NCBI GenBank assembly: GCA_963589425.1
Contig: CAVAKZ010000014.1
Coordinates: forward strand, 1 to 48,460
Reading direction: 5' to 3'
Source: CAKRJP01 sp963589425
Lineage (GTDB): Bacteria; Bacillota; Clostridia; Lachnospirales; Lachnospiraceae
DNA length: 48,460 nucleotides
In this document: piece after piece, positions 1 to 7,598 of the stretch
Layout: the number at the start of each line of letters is the position of its first letter
Position numbering within the stretch: position 1 is the stretch's first letter
The notes under the pieces: model-generated
Seen by the model: only the letters and a program-made list of their open reading frames with translations
Told to the model about the DNA's origin: nothing
The model's database searches: none
Program-made: the position numbers and the translations under genes

Positions 1-199
1 AATAACAAAATATAACAGTTATTAAATCTCTTAAAACAGGTGAAATCTCAATCGTAATTAATACAAAAACTCCAATAGCTAGAATTACTAACAAAAGCTG
101 TACTTCCTTTTGTTCTGTAAATTTATAATCCTTCTGAAAAGTCAGGCTTAAATCTGCTACGACCTCATGGAGATTTTCATCGTAGAGTTTATAGGTATA
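1..199 (-). pseudogene. Out-of-frame continuation of the beta-propeller sensor (end of Y_Y_Y domain plus membrane segment)
   Basis: Read on the minus strand from 199 to the window edge, this stretch is open in a frame different from the sensor upstream of it. Its translation resumes exactly where the upstream frame loses sense: YTYKLYDEN, then a strand-rich piece, then a hydrophobic helix (VQLLLVILAIGVFVLITI) followed by a second hydrophobic start. That is what normally follows a Y_Y_Y domain: a membrane anchor leading to a cytoplasmic output domain. The shift corresponds to one missing base (or two extra) at about 199-201. The output domain, possibly a GGDEF or kinase domain, lies outside the window. 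The break may be a true mutation or a sequencing error; the sequence alone cannot tell. Confidence 0.7.
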
Positions 200-2313
200 C
201 CTTCTAAATTGGTATAACTAATATCTGTGGTTCTCAAGTCATCTACAATAATTTCTTTATCATCCACACCTTCCAAACAATAAGCTCCATAGAAATTTCT
301 GTAAATATAGTTAATCACACCTACATCTATGCTGACTCGTTTTGCGTCTGAAGATATTTCGACAGTCTCTTGCTCTACGTCCACAGCTTCTCCATCTTTC
401 TCTAGGTCATTCACATACAGTCGCACCGGTGTTTCGCTTATCTCACTATTTACATTGATACTGGCAAGTCCTGTTGTTCCACACATATAAAGGATATTAT
501 GCTGCAAACTATTTCTGGCATTGGCCGTAAAATCAATGGGAAGCCCATTCTTTTTGCTAAGATAAACATAGGAGGCATTTTTCTTCAAAAGATCCTCCTC
601 TTTTATTTTAAAAAATCCATTTCCCGCCAAAATCACAGCATTTCCATCCTCTGTCAGGATCAGATCCAAACTATTGGAAACGGGAATCCCTGCGGCACAC
701 TGGATTTTTTTATCCTGCTGCACAAAACAGAGTCCCTCTCCTGTCACCACCCAGACCCCTTTTAAATTGGCAGAAGGAACCACCTTCAACACTACATCCG
801 ACAAGAGACCTTTCTGCTTAGTGTAGGTAGTGGTTACTTCTCCATCCTTAATTTCATAAACACCATATCCGTCGGTGGACACATAAACTTTTCCATCATA
901 GCCTTCTCTAATATCCAGAATTCTGGTTGCATTTAATATGCTGTTATCTGTATATTTAGAAATCTCCCCTTGAGAATCTCTTAGATAAATTCCCTCTTCT
1001 GTACCAATAAGAACCTCCCCATTTTCTCTTTCCCAGATACAACGGGTTTTATCTGTCTTCAAATCACTATTTTCTGTCTGGATACTGCTTATGTTCCCTT
1101 GAGTATCCATAAAGCTTACACCATTTTCATGGCTGACTACCCAGATTTTTCCTAAATTATCCAAATAAAGCTGTCGAATTCGCAACCCTTTGCAGGCCTC
1201 TGTCAGAGAGTCTTCCACTTGTTTTTTGCCTTCAAAACAGTAGAGACCATCCTCACACCCCACATAAATTTTGTTTTCATAAGGCTGAATAGCGTTTACG
1301 GTCTGATGAATCCCCCAGTAAGCTCCCATATCGGAGAAATAATTTTGGTACAGGTGTAAGATACCCTGTCTGGAGGATACAAACCAAAAGCTTCCCTGGT
1401 AATCCACACAGCCTTCCTCCACAGAACTCTCAATAGAAGAACTGATCTTTGTAATCTCATCATTCTGTAAAATCCCAATTCCATTGTCGCTGCAAATCCA
1501 ATATTTTTCATCGTCCAACTCATAAATATCATTAAAGGATGAAAGACCATTGCTAGCTATTTTCTTTAATATTTTTCCCTCTGCCGAAACCTTTAAGAGG
1601 GTATCCTCTGAAGTTCCAATATAGAATTCTTCTTCATTAATGGCAAGGAAACACCGAGGGATTTCGCTAGTATCAGACTCTAACTGCAGCTTTTCAGTCC
1701 GGTCTTCCTGTATAGAAAACACTTCACCGTCTTTCATAATGGCAAGAATGTGTCCCTCTGAAATCTCGCCAATATCCCGAACTGCCAAATTAGAACAATC
1801 TATATACATTTTGACCTTGCAGTCATTCTCTGTATCAATAGAGAACAAACCGGACTTTGTTCCTACCCAAAGGACGTCTTCTTGATCTATGTACAAGGAG
1901 TTAATCACCGACATTCCCTGGTCTTTATCTTCGAGTTTGATTTCTTTAAAGTCTTTTCCATCAAAACAATAAACTCCGTCTCCATTTGTCGCAATCCAAA
2001 AAACTCCTTTGGAATCCTGTACCATATCATTTACCGGAAGAGATCTTCCATCCATCAGATATTTTTTGAATTCTGTGCCATCATACCGATACAAACCTGT
2101 ATAACTGCCAAACCAAAGAAATCCATCGGTATCTGAATAGACACAATTGGCAGTAGTTCCATCTAAGCCATTCTCTGAATCATAGATTTCGGACAGGTAA
2201 TCTCTCTCGTATTCTTCTGCTATATCACTAGCTGCATATACCTTTCCCTCCTGTAAATAAGTAGCAACGAATAATAGCAAAACAAATACTATTCTTTTTA
2301 TATATCTTTTCAT
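157..2313 (-). CDS. Reg_prop beta-propeller sensor protein with Y_Y_Y domain, frameshifted at its C-terminus
   Basis: This is an exported sensor. It starts with a signal peptide or anchor (MKRYIKRIVFVLLLF, likely cleaved after VYA) and continues with about a dozen repeats of the form 'DxxGxxWxGTxxGLYxxDG' (for example DGFLWFGSYTGLYRYDG and EDVLWVGTKSGLFSID). These are typical of the paired seven-bladed Reg_prop propellers of carbohydrate-responsive sensors. A Y_Y_Y-type beta-sandwich begins near residue 630. The start at 2313 is preferred because GGGGTGG lies 6 bases upstream; an earlier in-frame start at 2352 would overlap the kinase gene. The last 11 codons (IPINSTMKISMRS) are out-of-frame sequence after a one-base slip near 199. 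It is the third gene of an operon with the LytTR regulator and GHKL kinase. In most known systems Reg_prop is fused to the kinase; here it is separate. Confidence 0.8.
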   Translation of the reverse strand: MKRYIKRIVFVLLLFVATYLQEGKVYAASDIAEEYERDYLSEIYDSENGLDGTTANCVYSDTDGFLWFGSYTGLYRYDGTEFKKYLMDGRSLPVNDMVQDSKGVFWIATNGDGVYCFDGKDFKEIKLEDKDQGMSVINSLYIDQEDVLWVGTKSGLFSIDTENDCKVKMYIDCSNLAVRDIGEISEGHILAIMKDGEVFSIQEDRTEKLQLESDTSEIPRCFLAINEEEFYIGTSEDTLLKVSAEGKILKKIASNGLSSFNDIYELDDEKYWICSDNGIGILQNDEITKISSSIESSVEEGCVDYQGSFWFVSSRQGILHLYQNYFSDMGAYWGIHQTVNAIQPYENKIYVGCEDGLYCFEGKKQVEDSLTEACKGLRIRQLYLDNLGKIWVVSHENGVSFMDTQGNISSIQTENSDLKTDKTRCIWERENGEVLIGTEEGIYLRDSQGEISKYTDNSILNATRILDIREGYDGKVYVSTDGYGVYEIKDGEVTTTYTKQKGLLSDVVLKVVPSANLKGVWVVTGEGLCFVQQDKKIQCAAGIPVSNSLDLILTEDGNAVILAGNGFFKIKEEDLLKKNASYVYLSKKNGLPIDFTANARNSLQHNILYMCGTTGLASINVNSEISETPVRLYVNDLEKDGEAVDVEQETVEISSDAKRVSIDVGVINYIYRNFYGAYCLEGVDDKEIIVDDLRTTDISYTNLEGIPINSTMKISMRS

Positions 2314-2338
2314 GATTTTCCACCCCTGCAAAATCAAC

Positions 2339-3619
2339 CTATTCTCTGCCAAACAAAATGGCCAGCTGAAAGCTTCCTTCCTCCTGGGTCACAGATACAT
2401 AACCTCCATATTTCTCAGCACTTTCTTGTATGCTGGTCATGCCGATGCCATGTTCTGTTGGATTATTTTTACTTGTATTTAGGTTCCCTTTCTTCTCACC
2501 TGTTTTCACAGTATTCTTTACATAAATCAAGGTATCATTCAGATTTTTTCCGGCTTTAATATTAATACAGCGCTGCCCATCTTGAATTTTTTCACAGGCC
2601 TCAATGGCATTCATAATGGCATTGCTAAAGATTACCGTAACATCTTCTTCCTCCATAAAATTAAGACAGCCTTCCGAGATCACAGCATCAAAGCTAATAT
2701 TTCTTGCTTTTGCCTTTAACTGACCATCAAACAGAAGCATGTCTAAGGATGTCAATCCTGTGTGATAAAACTGATTTGCCTGCTCGATCTTGTCTTTCAA
2801 CGAACTACAGGAATCTGACTTTGACTCCCATTGAACTTTATCCCCAGTTTCCATGATCATAAGTTTATTTTTCATGTCATGATACATTTTTCGAATCTGT
2901 AGATGTTCTTCCTCCATATTCAGGTAGTATTCATAGGCATTCATATTCATCTCGGACCGCCTGCTTTTCTCTGTTTGTTCTTTGATTCGAAAGACTACAA
3001 CATAGAGAAATCCATAATTAATTGCAATTTCCGATAACAATAAGACCTTTCCATAAATATAAGAATCAAACAGGCCTTCTCCGACACCGATATAAAACCA
3101 GGCCATGCCACAAGCTTCCTCGCCCACCAGCAAATACATAAGAATCCTTCGAAAAGCCTCAAAAGATTTGTCCATGTATCGAAAGAAAATCATCATCTGC
3201 TGGGCAAAGGCCATTGCTACAGAACAACCAAGCTGTACCTCAAAACCGATTTTTCCACTAAGCTGCAAATCTGCATAATCCAGCACATAGTACAAAAATA
3301 TAACTGTAAGCTCCGATAGTCCAAGAATAGCCAGGCAAAAAGTTCCATGAATAAAATTTGCCAGATGTTCTTCCTTTCTCCTGCCATACTGCCATAGGAT
3401 TACAAAAAACTCTGCCACCAGACAAACAATCAAATATATATGAAGAAAAGCCACACTAAGGGTAACCACCAGCACTAAGGCCTGAACACAGATGGTCTTC
3501 CTTCGATTCCATGACTCTATAATCTCCTGTACCTTTTCTCGTCCATTGACAACAAGAAACACTCCCAGCATATTTAATCCAAAAGAAAAATAGGCAATCA
3601 AAAGATTCATAAGGCTCAT
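2339..3619 (-). CDS. AgrC-like sensor histidine kinase with GHKL ATPase domain
   Basis: This is a membrane histidine kinase of the AgrC/LytS-like GHKL type. About six hydrophobic segments fill residues 1-215. A short dimerisation region follows with the phospho-acceptor motif YHDMKNKL, then an HATPase domain with an N box (FSNAIMNAIEAC) and G box (HGIGMTSIQESAEKYGG). The start is set at ATG 3619, which overlaps the regulator's stop as ATGA and has GGAG 9 bases upstream; the upstream in-frame TTG at 3634 has no good site. The gene is translationally coupled to the response regulator and followed 25 bases later by the propeller sensor. No AgrB/AgrD-like peptide gene is visible, so the ligand is unknown. 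The propeller protein may be the sugar-sensing partner (inference). Confidence 0.85.
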   Translation of the reverse strand: MSLMNLLIAYFSFGLNMLGVFLVVNGREKVQEIIESWNRRKTICVQALVLVVTLSVAFLHIYLIVCLVAEFFVILWQYGRRKEEHLANFIHGTFCLAILGLSELTVIFLYYVLDYADLQLSGKIGFEVQLGCSVAMAFAQQMMIFFRYMDKSFEAFRRILMYLLVGEEACGMAWFYIGVGEGLFDSYIYGKVLLLSEIAINYGFLYVVVFRIKEQTEKSRRSEMNMNAYEYYLNMEEEHLQIRKMYHDMKNKLMIMETGDKVQWESKSDSCSSLKDKIEQANQFYHTGLTSLDMLLFDGQLKAKARNISFDAVISEGCLNFMEEEDVTVIFSNAIMNAIEACEKIQDGQRCINIKAGKNLNDTLIYVKNTVKTGEKKGNLNTSKNNPTEHGIGMTSIQESAEKYGGYVSVTQEEGSFQLAILFGRE

Positions 3620-4320
3620 AAGATCTTGCTCCAAAATACAATATACTCTTCTTTAAATTCATTTAATCGATACTTGCTAATGGGCACTTCATATCCTCCC
3701 TCGAGAGTAATTTGCTGGGAATTATATTTTCGGATCTTTTCCATGTTAATGATGTAACTTCTATGAACCTGAAAGAAATGCCTATTCTCCAAAAGATCCA
3801 TCAAATACTTCATGGTGCCTCGCCAGCGGTAGGTTTGGTTCTTACAATAAATCCATATTTTATCTCGCATTCCCTCGATGTAGATAATATCAGAGTACTT
3901 AATATGAAAAATTTCACTCTGAAATTGAAAAGTCAGAACATCCTGCTTTTCCTTAAATTTACTATCTATGGCATCTAAGCTTTCCACAAGCTCCTGATCC
4001 TTCACCGGTTTTACCAAGTAACGAAAGGCGTCCACCTTAAAGCTCTCGAAAACGAATTCGCTGTAGGCTGTCATAAACACAATCAGCATCTTCTTATTCT
4101 GCTCTCGAATCAACCTTGCCACTTCCATGCCGTTTTTCCCTGGCATATCCACATCCAAAAAAAGCACATCTATGGAATCCAAATCCTCTTTCAACATTTC
4201 TTCTCCGCTATAAAACAGCTGAATCTGAAAATCTGTATTCTGATGGGAATAATACTTCTCTATTTTATTCTTTATGAGATCACATATCATCTTTTCATCA
4301 TCACAAATTGCAATTCTCAT
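3616..4320 (-). CDS. LytTR-family response regulator
   Basis: The receiver domain (about residues 1-120) carries the acidic pair DD near the N-terminus, the phospho-acceptor Asp in FLDVDMPGKNG, and Lys in LVKPVKD. It is followed by a LytTR DNA-binding domain (about residues 135-234) with the typical IIYIEGMRDKIWIY and FFQVHRSYIINMEKI segments. Length (234 residues) fits the AgrA/LytR family. The start is ATG 4320, with GGAGG 7 bases upstream; a GTG two codons earlier sits right against the Shine-Dalgarno sequence and is less likely. A -10 box and a 21-bp-period direct repeat upstream suggest that it activates its own operon. It likely responds to the adjacent GHKL kinase. Confidence 0.92.
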   Translation of the reverse strand: MRIAICDDEKMICDLIKNKIEKYYSHQNTDFQIQLFYSGEEMLKEDLDSIDVLFLDVDMPGKNGMEVARLIREQNKKMLIVFMTAYSEFVFESFKVDAFRYLVKPVKDQELVESLDAIDSKFKEKQDVLTFQFQSEIFHIKYSDIIYIEGMRDKIWIYCKNQTYRWRGTMKYLMDLLENRHFFQVHRSYIINMEKIRKYNSQQITLEGGYEVPISKYRLNEFKEEYIVFWSKIL

Positions 4321-4344
4321 AAACACGCCTCCAACCGCAATTTA

Positions 4345-4350
4345 ATTATA
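4345..4350 (-). promoter_or_regulatory. Probable -10 box of the LytTR operon
   Basis: TATAAT on the minus strand lies 25 bases upstream of the regulator's start codon. No good -35 hexamer sits at 17 bp (the spot reads close to TTTATA), as expected for a promoter that needs an activator. Confidence 0.5.
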
Positions 4351-4374
4351 TCAGACACCTATTTTTTATAAATT

Positions 4375-4411
4375 ATCACAGGTGAAATAGCCAAATTCAC
4401 AGGCTAAATAG
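4375..4411 (-). promoter_or_regulatory. LytTR-type direct repeat, likely operator of the two-component operon
   Basis: Two copies of a 16-bp motif, CTATTTAGCCTGTGAA and CTATTTCACCTGTGAT on the minus strand, begin exactly 21 bp apart. LytTR regulators such as AgrA bind pairs of short direct repeats on the same helix face with about 21 bp from start to start. The pair lies just upstream of the predicted -10 box of the regulator gene, where an activator would bind. Confidence 0.6.
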
Positions 4412-4424
4412 ATATTTTTTACAC

Positions 4425-4454
4425 AAAAAAACCCAGAGGACAGCACGTCCTCTG
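4425..4454 (-). terminator. Rho-independent terminator after fprA
   Basis: An 8-bp stem (CAGAGGAC / GTCCTCTG, loop of 5) is followed on the minus strand by a run of seven T, 17 bases after the fprA stop codon. Confidence 0.88.
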
Positions 4455-4470
4455 AGGCTTCCTCCATTGT

Positions 4471-5628
4471 CTATTTACATAATTCTTCAGCCATCTGGTC
4501 CAACTCTTCCATGTTCTGGGCACTGACAGAAGACATAATCTTAACACTGGTATCCAACCAGGTAAGGTTCTTGCTCTTCTCAAATTCTGCCTTAATAACT
4601 CTGGCTGCAGTAGGAGCCCAACTTCCGTTCTCAATAATACCAAGGGTACGATTCTGATAATTTCTCTCTGTCAAATGATCAATGAAGGTTCGCATAAAGG
4701 GGAAGACATCTCCATTGTAAGTGATGGTAGCCAAGACCAATTTTCCATAGCGGAAGGCATCCTCCACAGCCTCTGCCATATCATCCCTTGCAAGATCAAA
4801 TACAGAAACTTTTGGACATCCCTTGGAAATAAGCTTGGCCGCCAAAATCTCCACTGCCTTCTTGGTATTTCCATAAACAGAAGAGTAAGCAATCACAACA
4901 CCTTCACTCTCCACCTTATAGGAAGACCAGATATCATACTTCTCAATATAATGTCCAAGATTTTCAGTAAGAATCGGTCCGTGAAGAGGACAGATGGTCT
5001 GAATATCCAAAGTAGCAGCCACCTTCAAAAGATTCTGTACCTGTGGGCCATATTTCCCAACAATACCAATATAATAGCGACGGGCTTCACAGTCCCAGTC
5101 TTCCTCTACATCCAGGGCCCCGAACTTACCAAAACCATCAGCAGAGAACAAGACCTTATCTGTGCTATCATAGGTCACCATAACCTCCGGCCAGTGAACC
5201 ATAGGCGCAAAGACAAAAGTCAGCACATGTTTTCCCAAGGTCAGGCTATCCCCATTAGCAACCACAAGCTTGCGATCCCCCAGATCCATACTTCTAAAGA
5301 AATTGCCCATCATGGTAAAGGTCTTGGCATTGGCAACCACAGTCACCTCCGGATAAGCATTAACAAAATTCTCAATATTAGCCGCATGGTCCGGCTCCAT
5401 ATGCTGCACCACCAGATAATCCGGCTTGGCACCATCCAAAACCTCTTCCACATTCTTAAGCCACTCTTCCGTAAAATTGCCATCCACCGTATCCATAACA
5501 GCAATCTTCTCATCCATGATCACATAAGAATTATAAGACATGCCATTAGGAACCACATACTGTCCCTCAAACAAATCCACCTGATGGTCATTCACACCAA
5601 CATAAAAAATATCATTACCAACTTGCAT
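4471..5628 (-). CDS. fprA: Class A flavodiiron protein (FprA), O2/NO reductase
   Basis: This cytoplasmic enzyme reduces O2 to water or NO to N2O and protects strict anaerobes. The N-terminal metallo-beta-lactamase domain (residues 1-240) carries the di-iron ligands HMEPDH (H76, E78, D80, with H81), H145, D164 and H216. The C-terminal flavodoxin domain starts near residue 243 with the FMN loop YSSVYGNTKK. It has no rubredoxin or flavin reductase extension, so it needs a separate electron donor, which is not seen here. The start is ATG 5628 because TAGGAGGT lies 9 bases upstream; this gives 385 residues, the usual class A size. An in-frame start at 5706 would add an unlikely Cys/Trp-rich leader. 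It is a single-gene unit closed by a clear terminator. Confidence 0.95.
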   Translation of the reverse strand: MQVGNDIFYVGVNDHQVDLFEGQYVVPNGMSYNSYVIMDEKIAVMDTVDGNFTEEWLKNVEEVLDGAKPDYLVVQHMEPDHAANIENFVNAYPEVTVVANAKTFTMMGNFFRSMDLGDRKLVVANGDSLTLGKHVLTFVFAPMVHWPEVMVTYDSTDKVLFSADGFGKFGALDVEEDWDCEARRYYIGIVGKYGPQVQNLLKVAATLDIQTICPLHGPILTENLGHYIEKYDIWSSYKVESEGVVIAYSSVYGNTKKAVEILAAKLISKGCPKVSVFDLARDDMAEAVEDAFRYGKLVLATITYNGDVFPFMRTFIDHLTERNYQNRTLGIIENGSWAPTAARVIKAEFEKSKNLTWLDTSVKIMSSVSAQNMEELDQMAEELCK

Positions 5629-5838
5629 ACAAACGAAACCTCCTATCCAATCCACATGCCCACAGCAATCCCTTTCAGTCACATTCAAAAGATTGCGAGC
5701 ATCCAAGTTTTTATTTCTCTACATTCTAACACAAAACATAACAATACAATACCCTATATCAAAGAAACTCTTTTCCTAGGGGCCTCGAACCGTCCCATTT
5801 TTTTGTATTGTTTTTTGGATTGGGAAGCATGTGGCTTT

Positions 5839-5869
5839 GGGCTGAGAAGACAGGAGGTCTTCTCAGCCC
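5839..5869. repeat. 13-bp perfect hairpin of unknown role upstream of fprA
   Basis: GGGCTGAGAAGAC and GTCTTCTCAGCCC are perfectly complementary around a 5-base loop. The pairing continues imperfectly outward (TGTGG at 5830 with CCACA near 5880). No T-run follows on either strand, so it is not a standard terminator. Confidence 0.6.
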
Positions 5870-5890
5870 CTCAACCACAACCGCCCCAAA

Positions 5891-5930
5891 AACAACAAAA
5901 AAGAGATCGGTTCACCCCAACCGATCTCTT
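5891..5930 (-). terminator. Rho-independent terminator after the CitMHS-type transporter gene
   Basis: A 12-bp perfect stem (AAGAGATCGGTT / AACCGATCTCTT, loop of 6) is followed on the minus strand by a T-rich tract, about 55 bases after the stop codon. Confidence 0.88.
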
Positions 5931-5983
5931 CCCATTTAAAAACTTTACGAGGAATAACAATTTTTTGATAACTATAATAAACT

Positions 5984-7336
5984 CTAAATGGTAATAACCC
6001 CTAATAACAAGCCTGAGATCAGACAGATAATGCTGACTCCCCAGATCCAGAAGAAGGAATTCTTAATATGATCCTTAATCTCAACTCCTGCAAGACCAAT
6101 ACCAAGGAAGGTTGCAGGTACAACCGGGCTGATAAATGTAGCACAGTTACGGCATACAACCATAACAACAGCAATGTGTGCAGCCGGAACTCCAAACTCT
6201 TCTGCGATACTGATAATAATTGGCATCAAACCGAAGAAGAAGGAGTCTGTATCAAATAACAAGGTAAGCGGTACAGAAAGTACTCCGATGATGATTGGAA
6301 GGAATTTTCCCATTGAATGTGGAATCAATCCAGCCAACAAGGTAGCCATCTGCATCATGATCTCTGACTGCTCCATTACTCCCAAGAAAACTCCGGCACA
6401 CAAAATGGTAGAGGCCATTGTAATGGCAGGGCCTGCATGAGACTTGATGATCTTGCCCTGAAGTTTTGCTCCCGGGTAGTTTACAAACAAGGCAATAACG
6501 CAGCCAATCATAAATACAAAGTAAGCAGGTACATCTACAACGATCAAACATGCAATTACAACTAATGTAAGGATTACGTTGAAAATGAAATTCTGTGGTC
6601 TTAAAAGTTCACTGTCTTTTGCTCCGGATTCTGCCTCTTCCTCTGTCATCTCAAGAGCTGCCTTTTTCATCACTTCTTCAGTTCCGGCACCTCTGCGTTT
6701 TTCAACATTTCCCCAGAAGAATGCAGTTGCAAGAGCAATAACAATACCCACAATCTGCATTGGAAGAATCTTTAACCACAACTCATTAGGCTCTACTCCA
6801 AGAACTGTTGCAGCTCTCATGGTAGGTCCGCCCCAAGGCAGAAGATTCATAACACCCATAGCAGACACACAGATCAGCATCAAGGTGGTAGGTCTCATAC
6901 CTAATCTCTTGTACACCGGAAGCATAGCCGGAACAGTAATCAGGAAAGTAGCAGCTCCTGCACCATCCAAATGTGCGATCATAGCGATAATACAGGTCAT
7001 CATGGCAACGCCCACAACGTTACTTCCAACCTTTTTCATAAGCTTTCCAATAATCTTGTCAAACATTCCCGCATCGGTCATAACACCGAAGAATAATAGG
7101 GAGAAAATAAACAAGGCAGCCGTTCCGTGAACGCCTTCTACACCGGCCTTGATAAAATCACCCATCTCACTAATTGTAAATGTTTTTGTTACCACAAGAA
7201 TCGCTGTGGTCACTGTTGATACACCGACGAAAGCCAGTGCTGGAACTGTTACGTTCCGAAGAAGCAGAACAATAATTGATATAACTGTTACGAATCCAAG
7301 AATCGCAAGCATTGTGTCATTCATTTCTTCTTCCAT
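5984..7336 (-). CDS. CitMHS-family carboxylate (citrate-type) transporter
   Basis: An integral membrane protein of 450 residues with about 11-12 hydrophobic segments and a central hydrophilic loop (KRRGAGTEEV to SELLRPQ, near residues 212-247). It resembles the CitMHS secondary transporters, which import metal-complexed citrate or related carboxylates with protons. Signature-like features are the repeated re-entrant segments AHLDGAGAATFLITVPA and LFDTDSFFFGLMPII, conserved in this family. The start is uncertain: ATG 7336 has AAAGGA 4 bases upstream, while ATG 7324 has the same site 16 bases away. It is transcribed divergently from the hydrogenase and its leader contains a terminator-like hairpin. 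No citrate lyase genes are in the window, so the true substrate is open. Confidence 0.85.
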   Translation of the reverse strand: MEEEMNDTMLAILGFVTVISIIVLLLRNVTVPALAFVGVSTVTTAILVVTKTFTISEMGDFIKAGVEGVHGTAALFIFSLLFFGVMTDAGMFDKIIGKLMKKVGSNVVGVAMMTCIIAMIAHLDGAGAATFLITVPAMLPVYKRLGMRPTTLMLICVSAMGVMNLLPWGGPTMRAATVLGVEPNELWLKILPMQIVGIVIALATAFFWGNVEKRRGAGTEEVMKKAALEMTEEEAESGAKDSELLRPQNFIFNVILTLVVIACLIVVDVPAYFVFMIGCVIALFVNYPGAKLQGKIIKSHAGPAITMASTILCAGVFLGVMEQSEIMMQMATLLAGLIPHSMGKFLPIIIGVLSVPLTLLFDTDSFFFGLMPIIISIAEEFGVPAAHIAVVMVVCRNCATFISPVVPATFLGIGLAGVEIKDHIKNSFFWIWGVSIICLISGLLLGVITI

Positions 7337-7386
7337 CCTTTCCTTTGTTATTTTGTTTTCCCCTTGTTGCTTACAAGTATAAAAAA

Positions 7387-7432
7387 CGAACCTTACAGCC
7401 TTAAGATTTTTATCTTACAGTCTGTTAAGGTT
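7387..7432 (-). promoter_or_regulatory. Terminator-like hairpin in the leader of the CitMHS-type gene
   Basis: On the minus strand GAACCTTAACAG and CTGTAAGGTTC pair (one bulge) around an inner stem TAAGAT / ATCTTA, and are followed directly by GTTTTTTAT. This is the shape of an intrinsic terminator, yet it lies upstream of the transporter start rather than after a gene, which suggests attenuation. On the plus strand it is upstream of the hydrogenase gene and has no T-run. Confidence 0.5.
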
Positions 7433-7455
7433 CCTCTTTAAAATTATTAAGAAAC

Positions 7456-7493
7456 TGTTCTTTTTTTCGAACACATTTCCATATACAATGGAA
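7456..7493. promoter_or_regulatory. Two short inverted repeats in the divergent hydrogenase/transporter control region
   Basis: TGTTC(N8)GAACA at 7456-7473 is followed by TTCCAT(N5)ATGGAA at 7477-7493. They lie between the two divergent genes and could be operators; no matching regulator can be named from the sequence. Confidence 0.4.
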
Positions 7494-7521
7494 GTATAAA
7501 TAAACAAAAGAAAGGTCGATT

Positions 7522-7579
7522 GGGAATCCGTTATCCAACTGGAACGAATAATGCATAATCTTTTAAAAAATGGATTCCC
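7522..7579 (+). promoter_or_regulatory. 5'-UTR inverted repeat just upstream of the hydrogenase ribosome binding site
   Basis: GGGAATCC (7522-7529) and GGATTCCC (7572-7579) are exact reverse complements separated by 42 bases, ending 5 bases before the AAGGAG site. They could fold in the mRNA leader and affect translation of the hydrogenase. Confidence 0.4.
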
Positions 7580-7598
7580 GGAAAAGGAGAGGAAAATT

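Larger units (their letters stand above)
5629..5983. other. 355-bp intergenic stretch between fprA and the citMHS-type gene
   Basis: I see no gene here. It holds the citMHS terminator (5901-5930), a long unexplained hairpin (5839-5869) and, next to fprA, an A/T-rich stretch that must contain the fprA promoter, though I cannot place its boxes with confidence. Confidence 0.6.

Noticed and set aside
4675..5994. A 439-codon open frame on the plus strand, antisense to fprA
   Set aside because: It runs across the whole fprA gene, has no ribosome binding site, and its translation is low in complexity and rich in Ile/His/Asn without any family likeness. It is a shadow of the fprA codon pattern.
6579..7130. 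A 183-codon plus-strand open frame antisense to the transporter
   Set aside because: It lies fully inside a well-supported membrane protein gene and shows no ribosome binding site or recognisable motif.
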